Source of the DNA: Treponema bryantii
GTDB taxonomy: Bacteria; Spirochaetota; Spirochaetia; Treponematales; Treponemataceae
Assembly (NCBI RefSeq): GCF_900111035.1
Contig: NZ_FOFU01000002.1
Coordinates: 496,001-560,000 of the forward strand
Direction of reading: 5' to 3'
DNA length: 64,000 bases
The notes beneath the pieces are model-generated. The model was given only the letters and a program-made list of their open reading frames with translations. It searched no databases and had not been told where the DNA came from. Both the position numbers and the translations under genes were made by a program. Below, piece after piece: positions 44,124 through 52,699 of the stretch; the first letter of the stretch is position 1; each line of letters starts with the position of its first letter.

Positions 44124-46064
44124 ATGGCAAAACAAATGATCATGGGAAATCAGGCAATCGCGCTTGGTGCCCTCAAGGCTGGAGTTAATCTTGTTGCCGG
44201 ATATCCTGGCACTCCTTCCAGCGAAATTATTGAATTTATTTCCAAGTATAAGAGCAAAACCGGAACCTACGTTGAATGGTCCGTAAACGAAAAAGCCGCC
44301 GCTGAAGTTGCAGCAGGTGCCAGTTATGCAGGAAGCCGTACCCTCATCACAATGAAGCAGGTAGGTCTCAATGTTGCAAGTGACCCTGTAATGTGCCTTT
44401 CTTACGTTGGTGTAAAAGGCGGTATGGTAATTGTAAGTGCCGATGATCCGGGTCCAATTTCCAGCCAGACCGAGCAGGATACCCGTAACTTTGCGCAGTA
44501 CTCAAAGCTGCCTTGTTTTGATCCTTCTACCCCACTCGAAGCCTACGAAATGATACAGGAAGCCTTTGAACTTTCTGAAAAATATAATACTCCGGTTCTT
44601 CTGCGTCCAACCACCCGTGTTGACCACGCCTACGAAAGCATGGAGTTCCCTGAGCTCGTCCCTTGCCGTAAGCCTGGCGAGTTCGAAAAAGATTCAAAGC
44701 GCTGGGTAATTTTCCCTCGCGCGTCATATCTGAATCACAAGAGAATCTTTGAAAGAAACGAGAAAACCTTACCTAAAGAATTCTCTGAAAGTAAGTGGAA
44801 TTATATTAAAGTTGGGGAAAGCCTTCCCCTCGGCTGCACTTCGTCGCAGCCTACCCCTTCCAGCGGGGGACACCCCCGCAACGCCCCCGTTGCCTTTGCA
44901 GTCGGCGGAATATCTTACTGCTATCTTATGGAAGCACTTTCCATCCTCGGAATCAAAGATATCCCTGTTTTGAAGATTGGAAATCCATATCCATTCCCAA
45001 AGCCTTTAGCAGAAGAATTCCTAAAGTCGCACGAGCAAATCGTTGTTTTTGAAGAATTAGACCCGGTTATTGAAGAAAATTTAATAAAAATCGCCGGATA
45101 CGCACGAGTAAATTGCCAAATTCGCGGAAAACTCGACGGCACAGTTCCTGAGGCCGGAGAGCTCAGCGTTGAGATAATTTCAGAAATCATTAAGAATCTA
45201 TTAAACGATAAAGGTAACGCAGTTTCACGCAGTGAAACTGCAGGCACAGGTGCGACAAATTCATCGCAAACAGAAAATTCAACACCTGTGCCACTCCCAG
45301 TCCGCCCGCCAGTTCTCTGCGCAGGCTGTCCTCACCGCGGTTCTTTCTACGCTGTAAAGCAGGCAATGAAAGGCAAGAAAACTGTATACTGCGGAGACAT
45401 CGGCTGTTACACACTTGGTAACGCAATGCCACTCGATATGACAGACACCTGTCTTTGTATGGGTGCTGACATCACAATGGCTCAGGGCTTCTATCACAAC
45501 GAACCGGACCGCCATTGCTTCAGCTTCATTGGTGACTCAACTTTCTTTGCAAGCGGAATCACAGGCGTAGTAAATGCAGTTTACAATCAGGCAAAACAGA
45601 CAATCTGTATCCTTGATAACTCAACCACAGCAATGACCGGCCATCAGCCACATCCAGGCACTGGTATGACAATGATGGGCGAGATTGTTGAAAAAATCAG
45701 CATAGAAAAGATTCTTGAAGGCATCGGCGTTTCACCGATTATTCAGGTAAATCCGTTTGATCAGAAGGCAGCTGTAGAAGCTGTTCAGAAAGCAAGCGAG
45801 GCTCCCGGAGTAAGCGCAATTATCTTTAAGGCACCATGTATTGCAATTGCACAGAAAGTCGGCTGGGAAAAACCGCACGCACTTACTGTAAATGCTGATA
45901 AATGTATTGGCTGCCGCAAGTGTATAAATGAACTGGGCTGCCCGGCGCTGAGTGTAAGTACAAAAACTAATGCAAAGGGTAAACAGTTAGTTGAAATAGA
46001 CAAGAGCCTATGTACAGGATGTAGTTTATGTTCACAGGTTTGTCCAACAGGAGCAATCAAATGA
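44124..46064 (+). CDS. iorA: indolepyruvate ferredoxin oxidoreductase, alpha subunit
   Basis: The 646-residue protein has the 2-oxoacid oxidoreductase order: N-terminal domain (GYPGTPSSEIIEFI, VNEKAAAEVAAGAS), the thiamine-diphosphate domain (CGDIGCYTLGN, FSFIGDSTFF, ILDNSTTAMTGHQPHPGTG) and two C-terminal 4Fe-4S clusters (CIGCRKC and CTGCSLCSQVCP). It oxidises aryl pyruvates to aryl-acetyl-CoA with ferredoxin. Two palindrome-bearing stretches (residues about 230-257 and 366-390) look inserted in frame. Its stop overlaps iorB by 4 nt. The start is ATG 44124, on the predicted transcription start. Confidence 0.93.
   Translation: MAKQMIMGNQAIALGALKAGVNLVAGYPGTPSSEIIEFISKYKSKTGTYVEWSVNEKAAAEVAAGASYAGSRTLITMKQVGLNVASDPVMCLSYVGVKGGMVIVSADDPGPISSQTEQDTRNFAQYSKLPCFDPSTPLEAYEMIQEAFELSEKYNTPVLLRPTTRVDHAYESMEFPELVPCRKPGEFEKDSKRWVIFPRASYLNHKRIFERNEKTLPKEFSESKWNYIKVGESLPLGCTSSQPTPSSGGHPRNAPVAFAVGGISYCYLMEALSILGIKDIPVLKIGNPYPFPKPLAEEFLKSHEQIVVFEELDPVIEENLIKIAGYARVNCQIRGKLDGTVPEAGELSVEIISEIIKNLLNDKGNAVSRSETAGTGATNSSQTENSTPVPLPVRPPVLCAGCPHRGSFYAVKQAMKGKKTVYCGDIGCYTLGNAMPLDMTDTCLCMGADITMAQGFYHNEPDRHCFSFIGDSTFFASGITGVVNAVYNQAKQTICILDNSTTAMTGHQPHPGTGMTMMGEIVEKISIEKILEGIGVSPIIQVNPFDQKAAVEAVQKASEAPGVSAIIFKAPCIAIAQKVGWEKPHALTVNADKCIGCRKCINELGCPALSVSTKTNAKGKQLVEIDKSLCTGCSLCSQVCPTGAIK
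44811..44895 (-). repeat. GC-rich palindromic element inserted in iorA
   Basis: A local GC-rich block with three hairpins: GGGGAA/TTCCCC (44814-44829), GGCTGC/GCAGCC (44832-44851) and GCGGGGG/CCCCCGC (44863-44879). Its reverse complement lines up with the element at 62164-62240: a GCGTT start, a G+C hairpin, GGGGTAG, a CGACG-x-GTGC core and a CGAGGGG hairpin. It is read in frame as a Pro/Ser/Gly-rich loop. Confidence 0.75.
45219..45292. repeat. double palindrome in the iorA linker
   Basis: Two perfect 10-bp inverted repeats in tandem: GCAGTTTCAC/GTGAAACTGC (45219-45241, 3-nt loop) and GGCACAGGTG/CACCTGTGCC (45243-45292, 30-nt loop). They encode a Ser/Thr-rich linker (residues about 366-390) between IorA domains and are probably a second in-frame insertion of a different repeat type. 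Confidence 0.65.
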
Positions 46065-46621
46065 GTAAAAATATAATTATTTGCGGTGTTGGAGGACAGG
46101 GAACTGTTCTGGCCGCTAAGGTACTTTCTCAGGCTGCAATTTCGAACGGAGAGCGCGTGCTTTCTGCTGAGACGATTGGTATGGCTCAGCGCGGTGGTTC
46201 GGTTGTGAGTCATGTGCGTATTGGTGAGGATGTTTATTCTCCGCTGGTACCTCAGGGTCAGGCCGACGTACTTATTGCTTTTGAGGCGGCTGAAGCTGTA
46301 CGCAACATTGCGTTCCTTAAGCAGGGTGGCTCGGTAATTGTAAATAAAAAGGTGGTACAGCCTGTTACTGCCAGTCTGAGCGGAAAAACCTTCGATGAAA
46401 ACGAAATGATTTCTTACCTCGAAAAAGTGGCCGGTAAAGTAATCGCTGTAGATACTGACCAGGCGTGCAAAGATCTCGGAAGCAGCAAGGTTGTAAACAT
46501 GGTACTGCTTGGAGCAGCCAGCAAAACCGGGCTTATCTCAAAAGATGAGCTAAAAGCTGCACTTAAACTCCTTGTAAAACCAGAATTTTACGAACTCAAC
46601 GTTCGCGCAATTGACTATTGA
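46061..46621 (+). CDS. iorB: indolepyruvate ferredoxin oxidoreductase, beta subunit
   Basis: The 186-residue protein is the gamma/beta-type subunit of 2-oxoacid oxidoreductases: IIICGVGGQGTVLAAKVLSQ, then AETIGMAQRGGSVVSHVRIG and VVNMVLLGA. It partners IorA in converting indolepyruvate, phenylpyruvate or hydroxyphenylpyruvate to the CoA thioesters. ATGA overlap (46061-46064) with iorA shows translational coupling. The phenylacetate-CoA ligase at 51423 acts on the same type of aryl acids. Confidence 0.93.
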   Translation: MSKNIIICGVGGQGTVLAAKVLSQAAISNGERVLSAETIGMAQRGGSVVSHVRIGEDVYSPLVPQGQADVLIAFEAAEAVRNIAFLKQGGSVIVNKKVVQPVTASLSGKTFDENEMISYLEKVAGKVIAVDTDQACKDLGSSKVVNMVLLGAASKTGLISKDELKAALKLLVKPEFYELNVRAIDY

Positions 46622-46699
46622 TTTAAAATATTATTTCCTTTAGTGTTTAATTGCGTAGAATATTCAATTAAAAATAACCCCTAACAGGAGAGTATTCGG

Positions 46700-46921
46700 A
46701 TGGTAACGAAAAAGGAAAAACTTGTTGTTGATAGCATGGATAAAGCTATCAAATCATACATGGATGATAACTGTTCTCCCGAGGATTATACAAAACTGGT
46801 TTCTAAAATTGAAGAAGATCTTGAGGAAGCAGTTCGTCAGAAAACACTTTCAGAAGAAGAATTTGAAAATACAAATAACCTTCTGAATGAATTTGAAAGC
46901 AGAAAGAAAAAATCAGAATAA
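46700..46921 (+). CDS. small charged coiled-coil-like protein, unknown
   Basis: The 73-residue protein is highly charged and helical (KLVSKIEEDLEEAVRQKTLS, then a Glu/Asn-rich helix ending KKKSE), with no membrane segment or Cys. I recognise no family. A ribosome site (AGGAGAG) precedes ATG 46700 and a clear terminator follows directly, so it is a monocistronic gene. It may be a small regulator or scaffold. Confidence 0.7.
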   Translation: MVTKKEKLVVDSMDKAIKSYMDDNCSPEDYTKLVSKIEEDLEEAVRQKTLSEEEFENTNNLLNEFESRKKKSE

Positions 46922-46925
46922 TAAA

Positions 46926-46955
46926 AAAGATTGTCCGATGGGACAATCTTTTTTT
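46926..46955. terminator. bidirectional rho-independent terminator
   Basis: Stem AAAGATTGTCC / GGACAATCTTT with a 4-nt GATG loop, T run to 46955 on the plus strand and an A run before it, so it can serve both the small gene at 46700 and the converging tetR at 46967. Confidence 0.9.
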
Positions 46956-46966
46956 ATGCACCGAAC

Positions 46967-47545
46967 TTAGATTATTATATTCTTTATCTCTTCCTTCCAG
47001 TCGTGGCTCCATTTAACATTTTTCATAAAGATAATTGACGTCACACCCTGAACAGAAGACCAGATTCGAATAATATCCAGTTCCTTTTCATAGTCAGAAA
47101 GTCCTGGCTTTTTTTCATCAAAATAGCGGGTACACAAATCTTTTAGAAGTTTATACGGCTTAAATATATTTTCGTCTGAACTATGGAAGTCAAGATTCAG
47201 GTGAACATAGCCTCTCGAAAACAGGAAGGTAAAATATTCGGGATTATCTATAAAGAAAGAAACATAGGCAATTCCCAATGCTACAATTCTGGCTTCAACA
47301 TCTGCTTCTGCTTTATTAACTGCCGCTTCCAGGTACTCTGTAAAGGCTTCTTCAACATACTGCTTTATGGCGGTAATCATCTCTTCCTTATTTTTAAAAT
47401 GTGCATAAGGAGCTGCCATACTAACGCCACATTTTTCTGCCAGTTTTCTCATGGACAAGGAATCTTCCCCTGAGGTATTTATCATTTTGATGCCTTCTTC
47501 TATGAGGGCATTCCTTAAATCTCCATGATGATATTTATCTGACAT
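46967..47545 (-). CDS. TetR family regulator (WHG-domain type)
   Basis: The 192-residue protein has the TetR HTH with DSLSMRKLAEKCGVSMAAPY, then AHFKNKEEMITAI (residues 28-60), and a C-terminal ligand domain of the WHG type (FFIDNPEYFTFLFSRGYV). It is the last gene of a minus-strand operon with a lipoprotein hydrolase and a beta-barrel-like protein; it overlaps the hydrolase by 11 nt. The paired operators at 49600-49656 are its probable target, giving autoregulation of the whole operon. Confidence 0.87.
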   Translation of the reverse strand: MSDKYHHGDLRNALIEEGIKMINTSGEDSLSMRKLAEKCGVSMAAPYAHFKNKEEMITAIKQYVEEAFTEYLEAAVNKAEADVEARIVALGIAYVSFFIDNPEYFTFLFSRGYVHLNLDFHSSDENIFKPYKLLKDLCTRYFDEKKPGLSDYEKELDIIRIWSSVQGVTSIIFMKNVKWSHDWKEEIKNIII

Positions 47546-48602
47546 GTTTGAGCATTGCCTCTATTACTAAATCATTTTCCTCCCACAGTGGTGAATGGGC
47601 TGAATTATAGAAAGTATAGAATGATTTTTCGGGAGCTTCAAGTTTTTCAAGAAGTTCTTTTGCCAGTGCCGGCGGACAGGTGTAGTCATAATAACCTGAG
47701 AAAAAGTAAACCGGTATCAGGCAGGGCTTATCAGCTTCTACATGATAGCTGCGGTAAGCTGATTTTGAACACAGGATTTTGCCCTTCCAGTAATTTATTT
47801 TTTCCTGCGAAGTATAGCATTTTGCTGACATCTGTTTAAGAAAAATGTCTTTTGCATCTGAACGCATTTCCCGCGTTGTTGCACAGCCTGCACTAAGCAG
47901 GACATTTTCCCATTTTGCGGCAAGTTTCTTTTGCATTTTGATTTTGAATTCGCCCTCTTTTGTGTAGCCGGCAAGTTTGTTCATCTTTTTGAGGGATTTT
48001 TTATTGTCAGTTTTTTCAAACTCGGCCTTCATAAAATTGTAGCCTTCTTCGTAGCGGCGTATGCCCTGAGTATAATCCTGCCCCATTCCAAAATAGCAGT
48101 AAAAATCTTCTGAATCAGTTTGCGCAAGATAAAGTCCAAGATGACTTCCGCTGGAATGAGCCATCAGATAGATTTTTTCCTGGTGATATCTTGATTTCAG
48201 ATATTGAGCAACTTCTCGTGCATCGGCTGCAAGGCGTTCCAGAGAGATTTCTTCCGGCTTGATTTTTTTGTTGTAGGAAAGGCCTTCGCCAAGGTAATCC
48301 CAATAGCAGACTGTAAAGTGATCGGCAAGTTTGTTCGGGTACTGTTCAGCGTAAACCTCGTTGAGCCAGATTTCCGGTACACCGGGACCACCGGAAATAA
48401 AAAGCAGCACGGGATTATTTTCATTTGTTGAAGTTATGAACATTCCGTTTAAGGCGCCGTTTATTTCTACCCCAAGCTTTCTTGTATTTTCGAGTCCTTT
48501 TGCCTTTTCTTCTATACCGACTTTAAGAGTTGCGCAGCCTGCCATATTCATCACTCCAAATGCGATTAAAACGCCGACTAATATCTTACTGTTTTTTTGC
48601 AT
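47535..48602 (-). CDS. lipoprotein alpha/beta hydrolase (proline iminopeptidase-like)
   Basis: The 355-residue protein has a lipoprotein signal (lipobox MAGC near residue 23), the oxyanion strand LLFISGGPGVPE typical of prolyl aminopeptidase-type hydrolases, the nucleophile elbow MAHSSGSHLG (Ser near 148), a late Asp (SGYYDYTCP) and His (NSAHSPLW). It is probably anchored in the outer or inner membrane and cleaves a peptide or ester. It is cotranscribed with the TetR gene and the barrel protein. Confidence 0.87.
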   Translation of the reverse strand: MQKNSKILVGVLIAFGVMNMAGCATLKVGIEEKAKGLENTRKLGVEINGALNGMFITSTNENNPVLLFISGGPGVPEIWLNEVYAEQYPNKLADHFTVCYWDYLGEGLSYNKKIKPEEISLERLAADAREVAQYLKSRYHQEKIYLMAHSSGSHLGLYLAQTDSEDFYCYFGMGQDYTQGIRRYEEGYNFMKAEFEKTDNKKSLKKMNKLAGYTKEGEFKIKMQKKLAAKWENVLLSAGCATTREMRSDAKDIFLKQMSAKCYTSQEKINYWKGKILCSKSAYRSYHVEADKPCLIPVYFFSGYYDYTCPPALAKELLEKLEAPEKSFYTFYNSAHSPLWEENDLVIEAMLKHVR

Positions 48603-48625
48603 CTATGATATCTCCTTAGGCTTTA

Positions 48626-49582
48626 TTAGAACTTATACATTCCGGAAATTGTTGCATAAAAGCCACCGTCGTAATCCTTTGAGAACTTGTCGCCTTTTGT
48701 TCTCAAAATCTGCTTACCACCAAATGAATAACCGCCGCAAATTGTAAGTGCTGTAATGCTGAGTTCTCCATACACAGAGTAATACTGATATTTCAACGAG
48801 TTCTCAGTGTTTATACGGAGCTTCTTCACATTACTTGCCACACCTGCAGAAACACTGACAAGTTCATTAAATGGCTCTTTTTTTACAGGATAACAGCTGA
48901 GTGCACAATCCCACTGCAAATCAACAGGTAAATCAAAACCGGCAAGAGCCGCATTTAAGCGTATACGAAACATATTTTCCGGAAACAGCATCAGATTGAT
49001 CATAGGAAGTCCCGTCCATTCCATTTCTGTTTTTATGAATTGATTTTTGTACGCAAAATAAACCATAGGAAGCGGCACCACAAAAATATCAATCCCGCCA
49101 ATTACAATTCCTGTATCTGTAGCAGCGAGTCCCCCACCTACTGCCAGCGTCATTGAATCATTTTTAATAAGTTCACGGCTGTAAAACAAAAGTCCTTCAT
49201 AGTTCTTATATGATTCAAAAGGATGAGCTCCCCTTCCTGTCACTTTTAATAAAAAAGTGTTCCTTCCAAATCCAATCTTTCCAAAAACATCCATTGAATG
49301 AAACTGCTTTTCTTCAAAATCTTCGAGACCTTTTGAAATTATGTCCTGTCCGTAAGAAAGACTTGCTGCAATTACATCCGGCATATTCGAACTATCCTCT
49401 TCATCTTTTTGATATTTAAACAACAGGGTACCAGACGGACTAAAAAGATAATTATCATCTTTTAATTGAAGTGCTCCAAATTCTGCCATTGGAATTATAT
49501 TAAGTTCAGCGCACAGATTAAAAAGAACTACAGTACTTAAAAACAGAGCTGTGCTGAGCTTTTTCAGAATAATTTTAATCAT
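48626..49582 (-). CDS. exported beta-rich protein, probable outer membrane barrel
   Basis: The 318-residue protein has an N-terminal signal (residues 1-25, ending LCAE) and alternating aromatic/hydrophobic strands throughout. It ends in SGMYKF, a C-terminal Phe as in outer membrane beta-barrels. I recognise no named family. It is first in the TetR-controlled operon, behind two operators. A role as an inducible porin or lipid-binding surface protein is inference only. Confidence 0.7.
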   Translation of the reverse strand: MIKIILKKLSTALFLSTVVLFNLCAELNIIPMAEFGALQLKDDNYLFSPSGTLLFKYQKDEEDSSNMPDVIAASLSYGQDIISKGLEDFEEKQFHSMDVFGKIGFGRNTFLLKVTGRGAHPFESYKNYEGLLFYSRELIKNDSMTLAVGGGLAATDTGIVIGGIDIFVVPLPMVYFAYKNQFIKTEMEWTGLPMINLMLFPENMFRIRLNAALAGFDLPVDLQWDCALSCYPVKKEPFNELVSVSAGVASNVKKLRINTENSLKYQYYSVYGELSITALTICGGYSFGGKQILRTKGDKFSKDYDGGFYATISGMYKF

Positions 49583-49599
49583 TATAAATCTCCTTATAT

Positions 49600-49656
49600 C
49601 TTAACAATGTTAAGTTTATATCATGGAATATAGTGGTTAATCTTAACACTGTCAAG
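49600..49656 (-). promoter_or_regulatory. promoter with two TetR-type operators
   Basis: On the minus strand TTGACA (49650-49655), 17-nt spacer, TATATT. Operator 1, CTTAACA-A-TGTTAAG (49600-49614), is a perfect 15-bp palindrome downstream of the start. Operator 2, CTTAACACTGTCAAG (49642-49656), differs by one base and overlaps the -35 box. Both fit the TetR gene at 46967. Confidence 0.8.
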
Positions 49657-49680
49657 ATTGTTTTATAAATAATAAAACAC

Positions 49681-49709
49681 TCAACATTTTGGATTCTCGC
49701 TGATATAAT
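49681..49709 (+). promoter_or_regulatory. leaderless-type promoter
   Basis: -10 TATAAT (49704-49709) ends 7 nt before ATG 49717; a partial -35 TCAACA (49681-49686) is 17 nt upstream. No ribosome site is present before the ATG. Confidence 0.55.
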
Positions 49710-49716
49710 TAGTCAT

Positions 49717-51231
49717 ATGATTTTTTGTAAACGCACATCTTCTATCTCTATTTTTCGTTTAATATTGCTTATATTAGTTATTTCAATTACAGAAACTATC
49801 TCTGCCCAAAACAATAGAATACAACATCCCTCAATTGAGCCTTCATTTACATTGGATCAAGTTCTCGTCGCAACAAGCAAAGAAAAATATTCTTCAGATG
49901 AAATTTTTAAACTGACACTTTTATTTTCAGAATGTCCACTTGAATCTGAAACTGGTATTCGATGTTTAGAAAAGTTTGAATCAATAAAGACGGATGTAAC
50001 AGCAGATTTGTTTATGGAACTCGATGTTCAGGAGCGTGGACGTAGAATTCTTAAATATCTTTATCAAAATTATCTGACAAAGTATAACTTAGATCAAACA
50101 CGCATAGATGTAGCTTTAGAAACAGGAGTTTACAATTGTGTTTCATCAGCTATGCTTTATCTTGCTGCAGCAAAAGCAGCTGGCCTTGATGTCCGCGGAC
50201 AGAAAACTACACAGCATGCTTTTTGTTCTGTTTATATCCCATCAACAACACAGGGCCAATTAATTAAAATAGATGTAGAAACAACAAATCCTTATGGTTT
50301 TAATCCTGGAACAAAAGAAACAATCGAAAACGAAGAAAACATAAAGAAATATTATGTCGTTCCTAAGAAGTATTACTCTAATCGTTTAGAAGTCAGTGAC
50401 GGAGTTTTTGCAGGATTAATTGCTGGAAATATTTGTACAGACTGTATTAAACAAGGCGACTATAATCATGGCGTTCCTTTAGCTGCAGCCCGTTATGATG
50501 TTGTTCGTAATGAGAATTCGAAAGCAATAAGTGATGTTCGGCAGGAATTTGATGTTCTTGCTGCTAATTATGTAAATATAAATCCAGGTAATGCCAGTCT
50601 CTATTATGAAGTTGTTGAATGGTTTACAAACTTTATAGACCGATGGGGTATAACTCCTTTTCTACAGAAAAACATGGATAATGCATTCATTAACCTTCAG
50701 GTTCTTTGTGGAAAGGAAAAGAATTATCCTCTTTCATTAAAATCATTTAATCAATTCGAAACATATGTAACTCCACAGCAACTTTTAAAATCAGAAGAAA
50801 TCAAAGCTGATATTCTTTTCTCAACAAATACGGAAAATGCTTCTCCTGATCTAAAGATTGATATTATAAATAAATTATTATCCTTAGAAGATTATCAGTC
50901 AGGGGCTTTCCAAAAGCGAGGTGCACTTTATCTGGAACAGGCATGGCTGGAAATACTTAACGAATACATGAATAAAAAAGAATATCAGACGGGAATTAAA
51001 AAAGCTGACGAAGCACTCACGCAGCTTCCACAAAATCCTAAAATCAAAAATATGCGTCAGTATTTCTACAGTAATTCAATTGCTATAATTCATAATAATT
51101 TTGCAAAAGAAGCAAATTCAAAAAAATACGACAAAGCTCTTCAAATTGTACAAGAAGGGCTTGAATTATTTCCAAACGATAAAACCCTAAAAAAAGATTT
51201 ATCTGACTTACAAAAGCTTTTAAACCAATAA
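49717..51231 (+). CDS. exported transglutaminase-like protein with TPR-like C-terminus
   Basis: The 504-residue protein has a signal peptide (residues 8-30, ending SAQ). A transglutaminase-like Cys-His-Asp triad is visible: VYNCVSSAM (Cys141), TTQHAFC (His167) and IKIDVETT (Asp186). The C-terminal 200 residues are helical with TPR-like repeats (YQTGIKKADEALTQLPQNP, YDKALQIVQEGLELFPND). Such periplasmic proteins cleave or cross-link peptides, or are inactive scaffolds. It is monocistronic with a predicted leaderless transcript. Confidence 0.8.
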   Translation: MIFCKRTSSISIFRLILLILVISITETISAQNNRIQHPSIEPSFTLDQVLVATSKEKYSSDEIFKLTLLFSECPLESETGIRCLEKFESIKTDVTADLFMELDVQERGRRILKYLYQNYLTKYNLDQTRIDVALETGVYNCVSSAMLYLAAAKAAGLDVRGQKTTQHAFCSVYIPSTTQGQLIKIDVETTNPYGFNPGTKETIENEENIKKYYVVPKKYYSNRLEVSDGVFAGLIAGNICTDCIKQGDYNHGVPLAAARYDVVRNENSKAISDVRQEFDVLAANYVNINPGNASLYYEVVEWFTNFIDRWGITPFLQKNMDNAFINLQVLCGKEKNYPLSLKSFNQFETYVTPQQLLKSEEIKADILFSTNTENASPDLKIDIINKLLSLEDYQSGAFQKRGALYLEQAWLEILNEYMNKKEYQTGIKKADEALTQLPQNPKIKNMRQYFYSNSIAIIHNNFAKEANSKKYDKALQIVQEGLELFPNDKTLKKDLSDLQKLLNQ

Positions 51232-51252
51232 ACGATACCTCACATGTTTCTA

Positions 51253-51281
51253 TTGACAGATACATAACACTATGTTATTAT
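51253..51281 (+). promoter_or_regulatory. promoter of the phenylacetate-CoA ligase gene
   Basis: -35 TTGACA (51253-51258), 17-nt spacer, -10 TATTAT (51276-51281). The start is expected near 51288, which leaves a leader of about 135 nt. Confidence 0.75.
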
Positions 51282-51287
51282 GTTACT

Positions 51288-51422
51288 GTAAATAGAAACT
51301 AGCCTAAAATCGAGAATCCGTTAAAAAACGAGCTGCGACAGCGGGTCGTTTTAGGATTATCGAAAGAATGGCTCAGAGGCAAGCTGTGCTTGCCGACACG
51401 TATCAGAATTAGGAGACATCTT
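51288..51422 (+). ncRNA. structured 5' leader, candidate cis-regulatory RNA
   Basis: The leader contains a closing helix CCTAAAA (51303-51309) with TTTTAGG (51349-51355), an alternative ACGA/TCGT plus GCTG/CAGC hairpin inside it (around 51328-51349), and a strong hairpin GGCAAGC-TGT-GCTTGCC (51378-51394) before the AGGAG ribosome site. The TCGTTTTAGG strand can pair two ways, as in a switch. I do not recognise a known riboswitch class. Confidence 0.45.
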
Positions 51423-52664
51423 ATGAAGTTAACAAATTTACAACTCGAACAGATTCGCGCTCAGATTCGCCGCGTTAAGGCTTGCGGAAATCCTTTTTAT
51501 ACAGAGCGCTTTAAGAATGTAAATCCGGAAGATATTAAAACTCAGGAAGATTTTGAAAATCTCGTGCCATTCTGCTCTAAGCAGGATCTCCGCGATGCAT
51601 ATCCACTCGGACTCGCATCAGTTCCAGAAGAAGAGATTGTACGTATCCACTCTTCAAGCGGAACAACAGGTTCTCCAGTAATCATTCCTTATACAAAGAA
51701 AGACGTTGAAGACTGGGCTACAATGTTTGCACGCTGTTATGAAATGGCTGGAATCACAAACAAAGACCGCCTTCACATTACACCAGGTTATGGACTCTGG
51801 ACTGCAGGTATCGGTTTCCAGGCTGGTTGTGAAAAACTTGGTGCAATGGCTATCCCAATGGGACCAGGTAATACAGAAAAGCAGCTTCAGATGATGCAGG
51901 ATCTTAAATCTACAGTAATCTGTGCTACATCCTCTTATGCACTCCTCCTTGCAGAACAGGTTGAAACACGCGGTCTCAAGGACAAGATTTGCCTTAAGAA
52001 GGGTATTATCGGTTCTGAGCGCTGGGGTGAAAAAATGCGCAACCGCATTAAGGATATTCTTGGTATTGAACTTTTTGATATCTACGGTCTTACAGAATGT
52101 TACGGACCTGGTATTGGTATCAACTGTCCGGGCGAAGAAGGAATCCATATTTTTGATGATTACATCTATATTGAGATTCTCGATCCTATAACTGGAAAAC
52201 CTGTTCCTGAGGGAGAACTTGGAGAAATCACTCTTACAACTTTCGTAAAAGAAGGTGCTCCACTGTTCCGCTTCCGCACACACGACCTTGCAGCTTTTAT
52301 TCCAGGCGAATGCAAGTGCGGTTCAAAATACCCACGCATCACACCAATCATGGGCCGCAGCGACGACATGGTAAAGGTTAAGGGAAACATCATCTTCCCA
52401 AGTACAATCGAAGACGTAATCCGCAGTGTTCCAGGAACTTCAAGCGAATACCGCGCAGTTATCGAGCACGTTGATGGAAAAGATAAGATGACAATCTTTG
52501 TAGAAGTTGAAGGTGGTACAGACCGCACAGAAGCAGCCCTCACAATGACTTACAACTTCAAACAGAAGTACAACATGACTCCTGAAGTAAAAATTGTTGG
52601 AATCGGTGAACTTCCACGCAGCGAAAAGAAAACAAAGCGTATCGAAGACAAGCGTTTCGACTAA
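51423..52664 (+). CDS. paaK: phenylacetate-CoA ligase
   Basis: The 413-residue adenylate-forming enzyme has the P-loop SSSGTTGSPVIIPYT near residue 78, the A5 motif IYGLTECYGPG near 227, the RTHDLA motif and the C-terminal lid GRSDDMVKVKGNIIFPSTIE. It activates phenylacetate or related aryl acids to CoA thioesters with ATP. With IorAB it can interconvert aryl pyruvates and aryl acids, as in gut anaerobes. The start is ATG 51423 with AGGAG; the frame upstream lies within the leader RNA. Confidence 0.92.
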   Translation: MKLTNLQLEQIRAQIRRVKACGNPFYTERFKNVNPEDIKTQEDFENLVPFCSKQDLRDAYPLGLASVPEEEIVRIHSSSGTTGSPVIIPYTKKDVEDWATMFARCYEMAGITNKDRLHITPGYGLWTAGIGFQAGCEKLGAMAIPMGPGNTEKQLQMMQDLKSTVICATSSYALLLAEQVETRGLKDKICLKKGIIGSERWGEKMRNRIKDILGIELFDIYGLTECYGPGIGINCPGEEGIHIFDDYIYIEILDPITGKPVPEGELGEITLTTFVKEGAPLFRFRTHDLAAFIPGECKCGSKYPRITPIMGRSDDMVKVKGNIIFPSTIEDVIRSVPGTSSEYRAVIEHVDGKDKMTIFVEVEGGTDRTEAALTMTYNFKQKYNMTPEVKIVGIGELPRSEKKTKRIEDKRFD

Positions 52665-52693
52665 TAGATTTTCATAATAGCCAGCTGTATAAT
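52665..52693 (+). promoter_or_regulatory. leaderless-type promoter for the alkD-like gene
   Basis: -10 TATAAT (52688-52693) ends 6 nt before ATG 52700 (AGTTCT between), with a weak -35 TAGATT (52665-52670) 17 nt upstream. No ribosome site fits. Confidence 0.6.
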
Positions 52694-52699
52694 AGTTCT

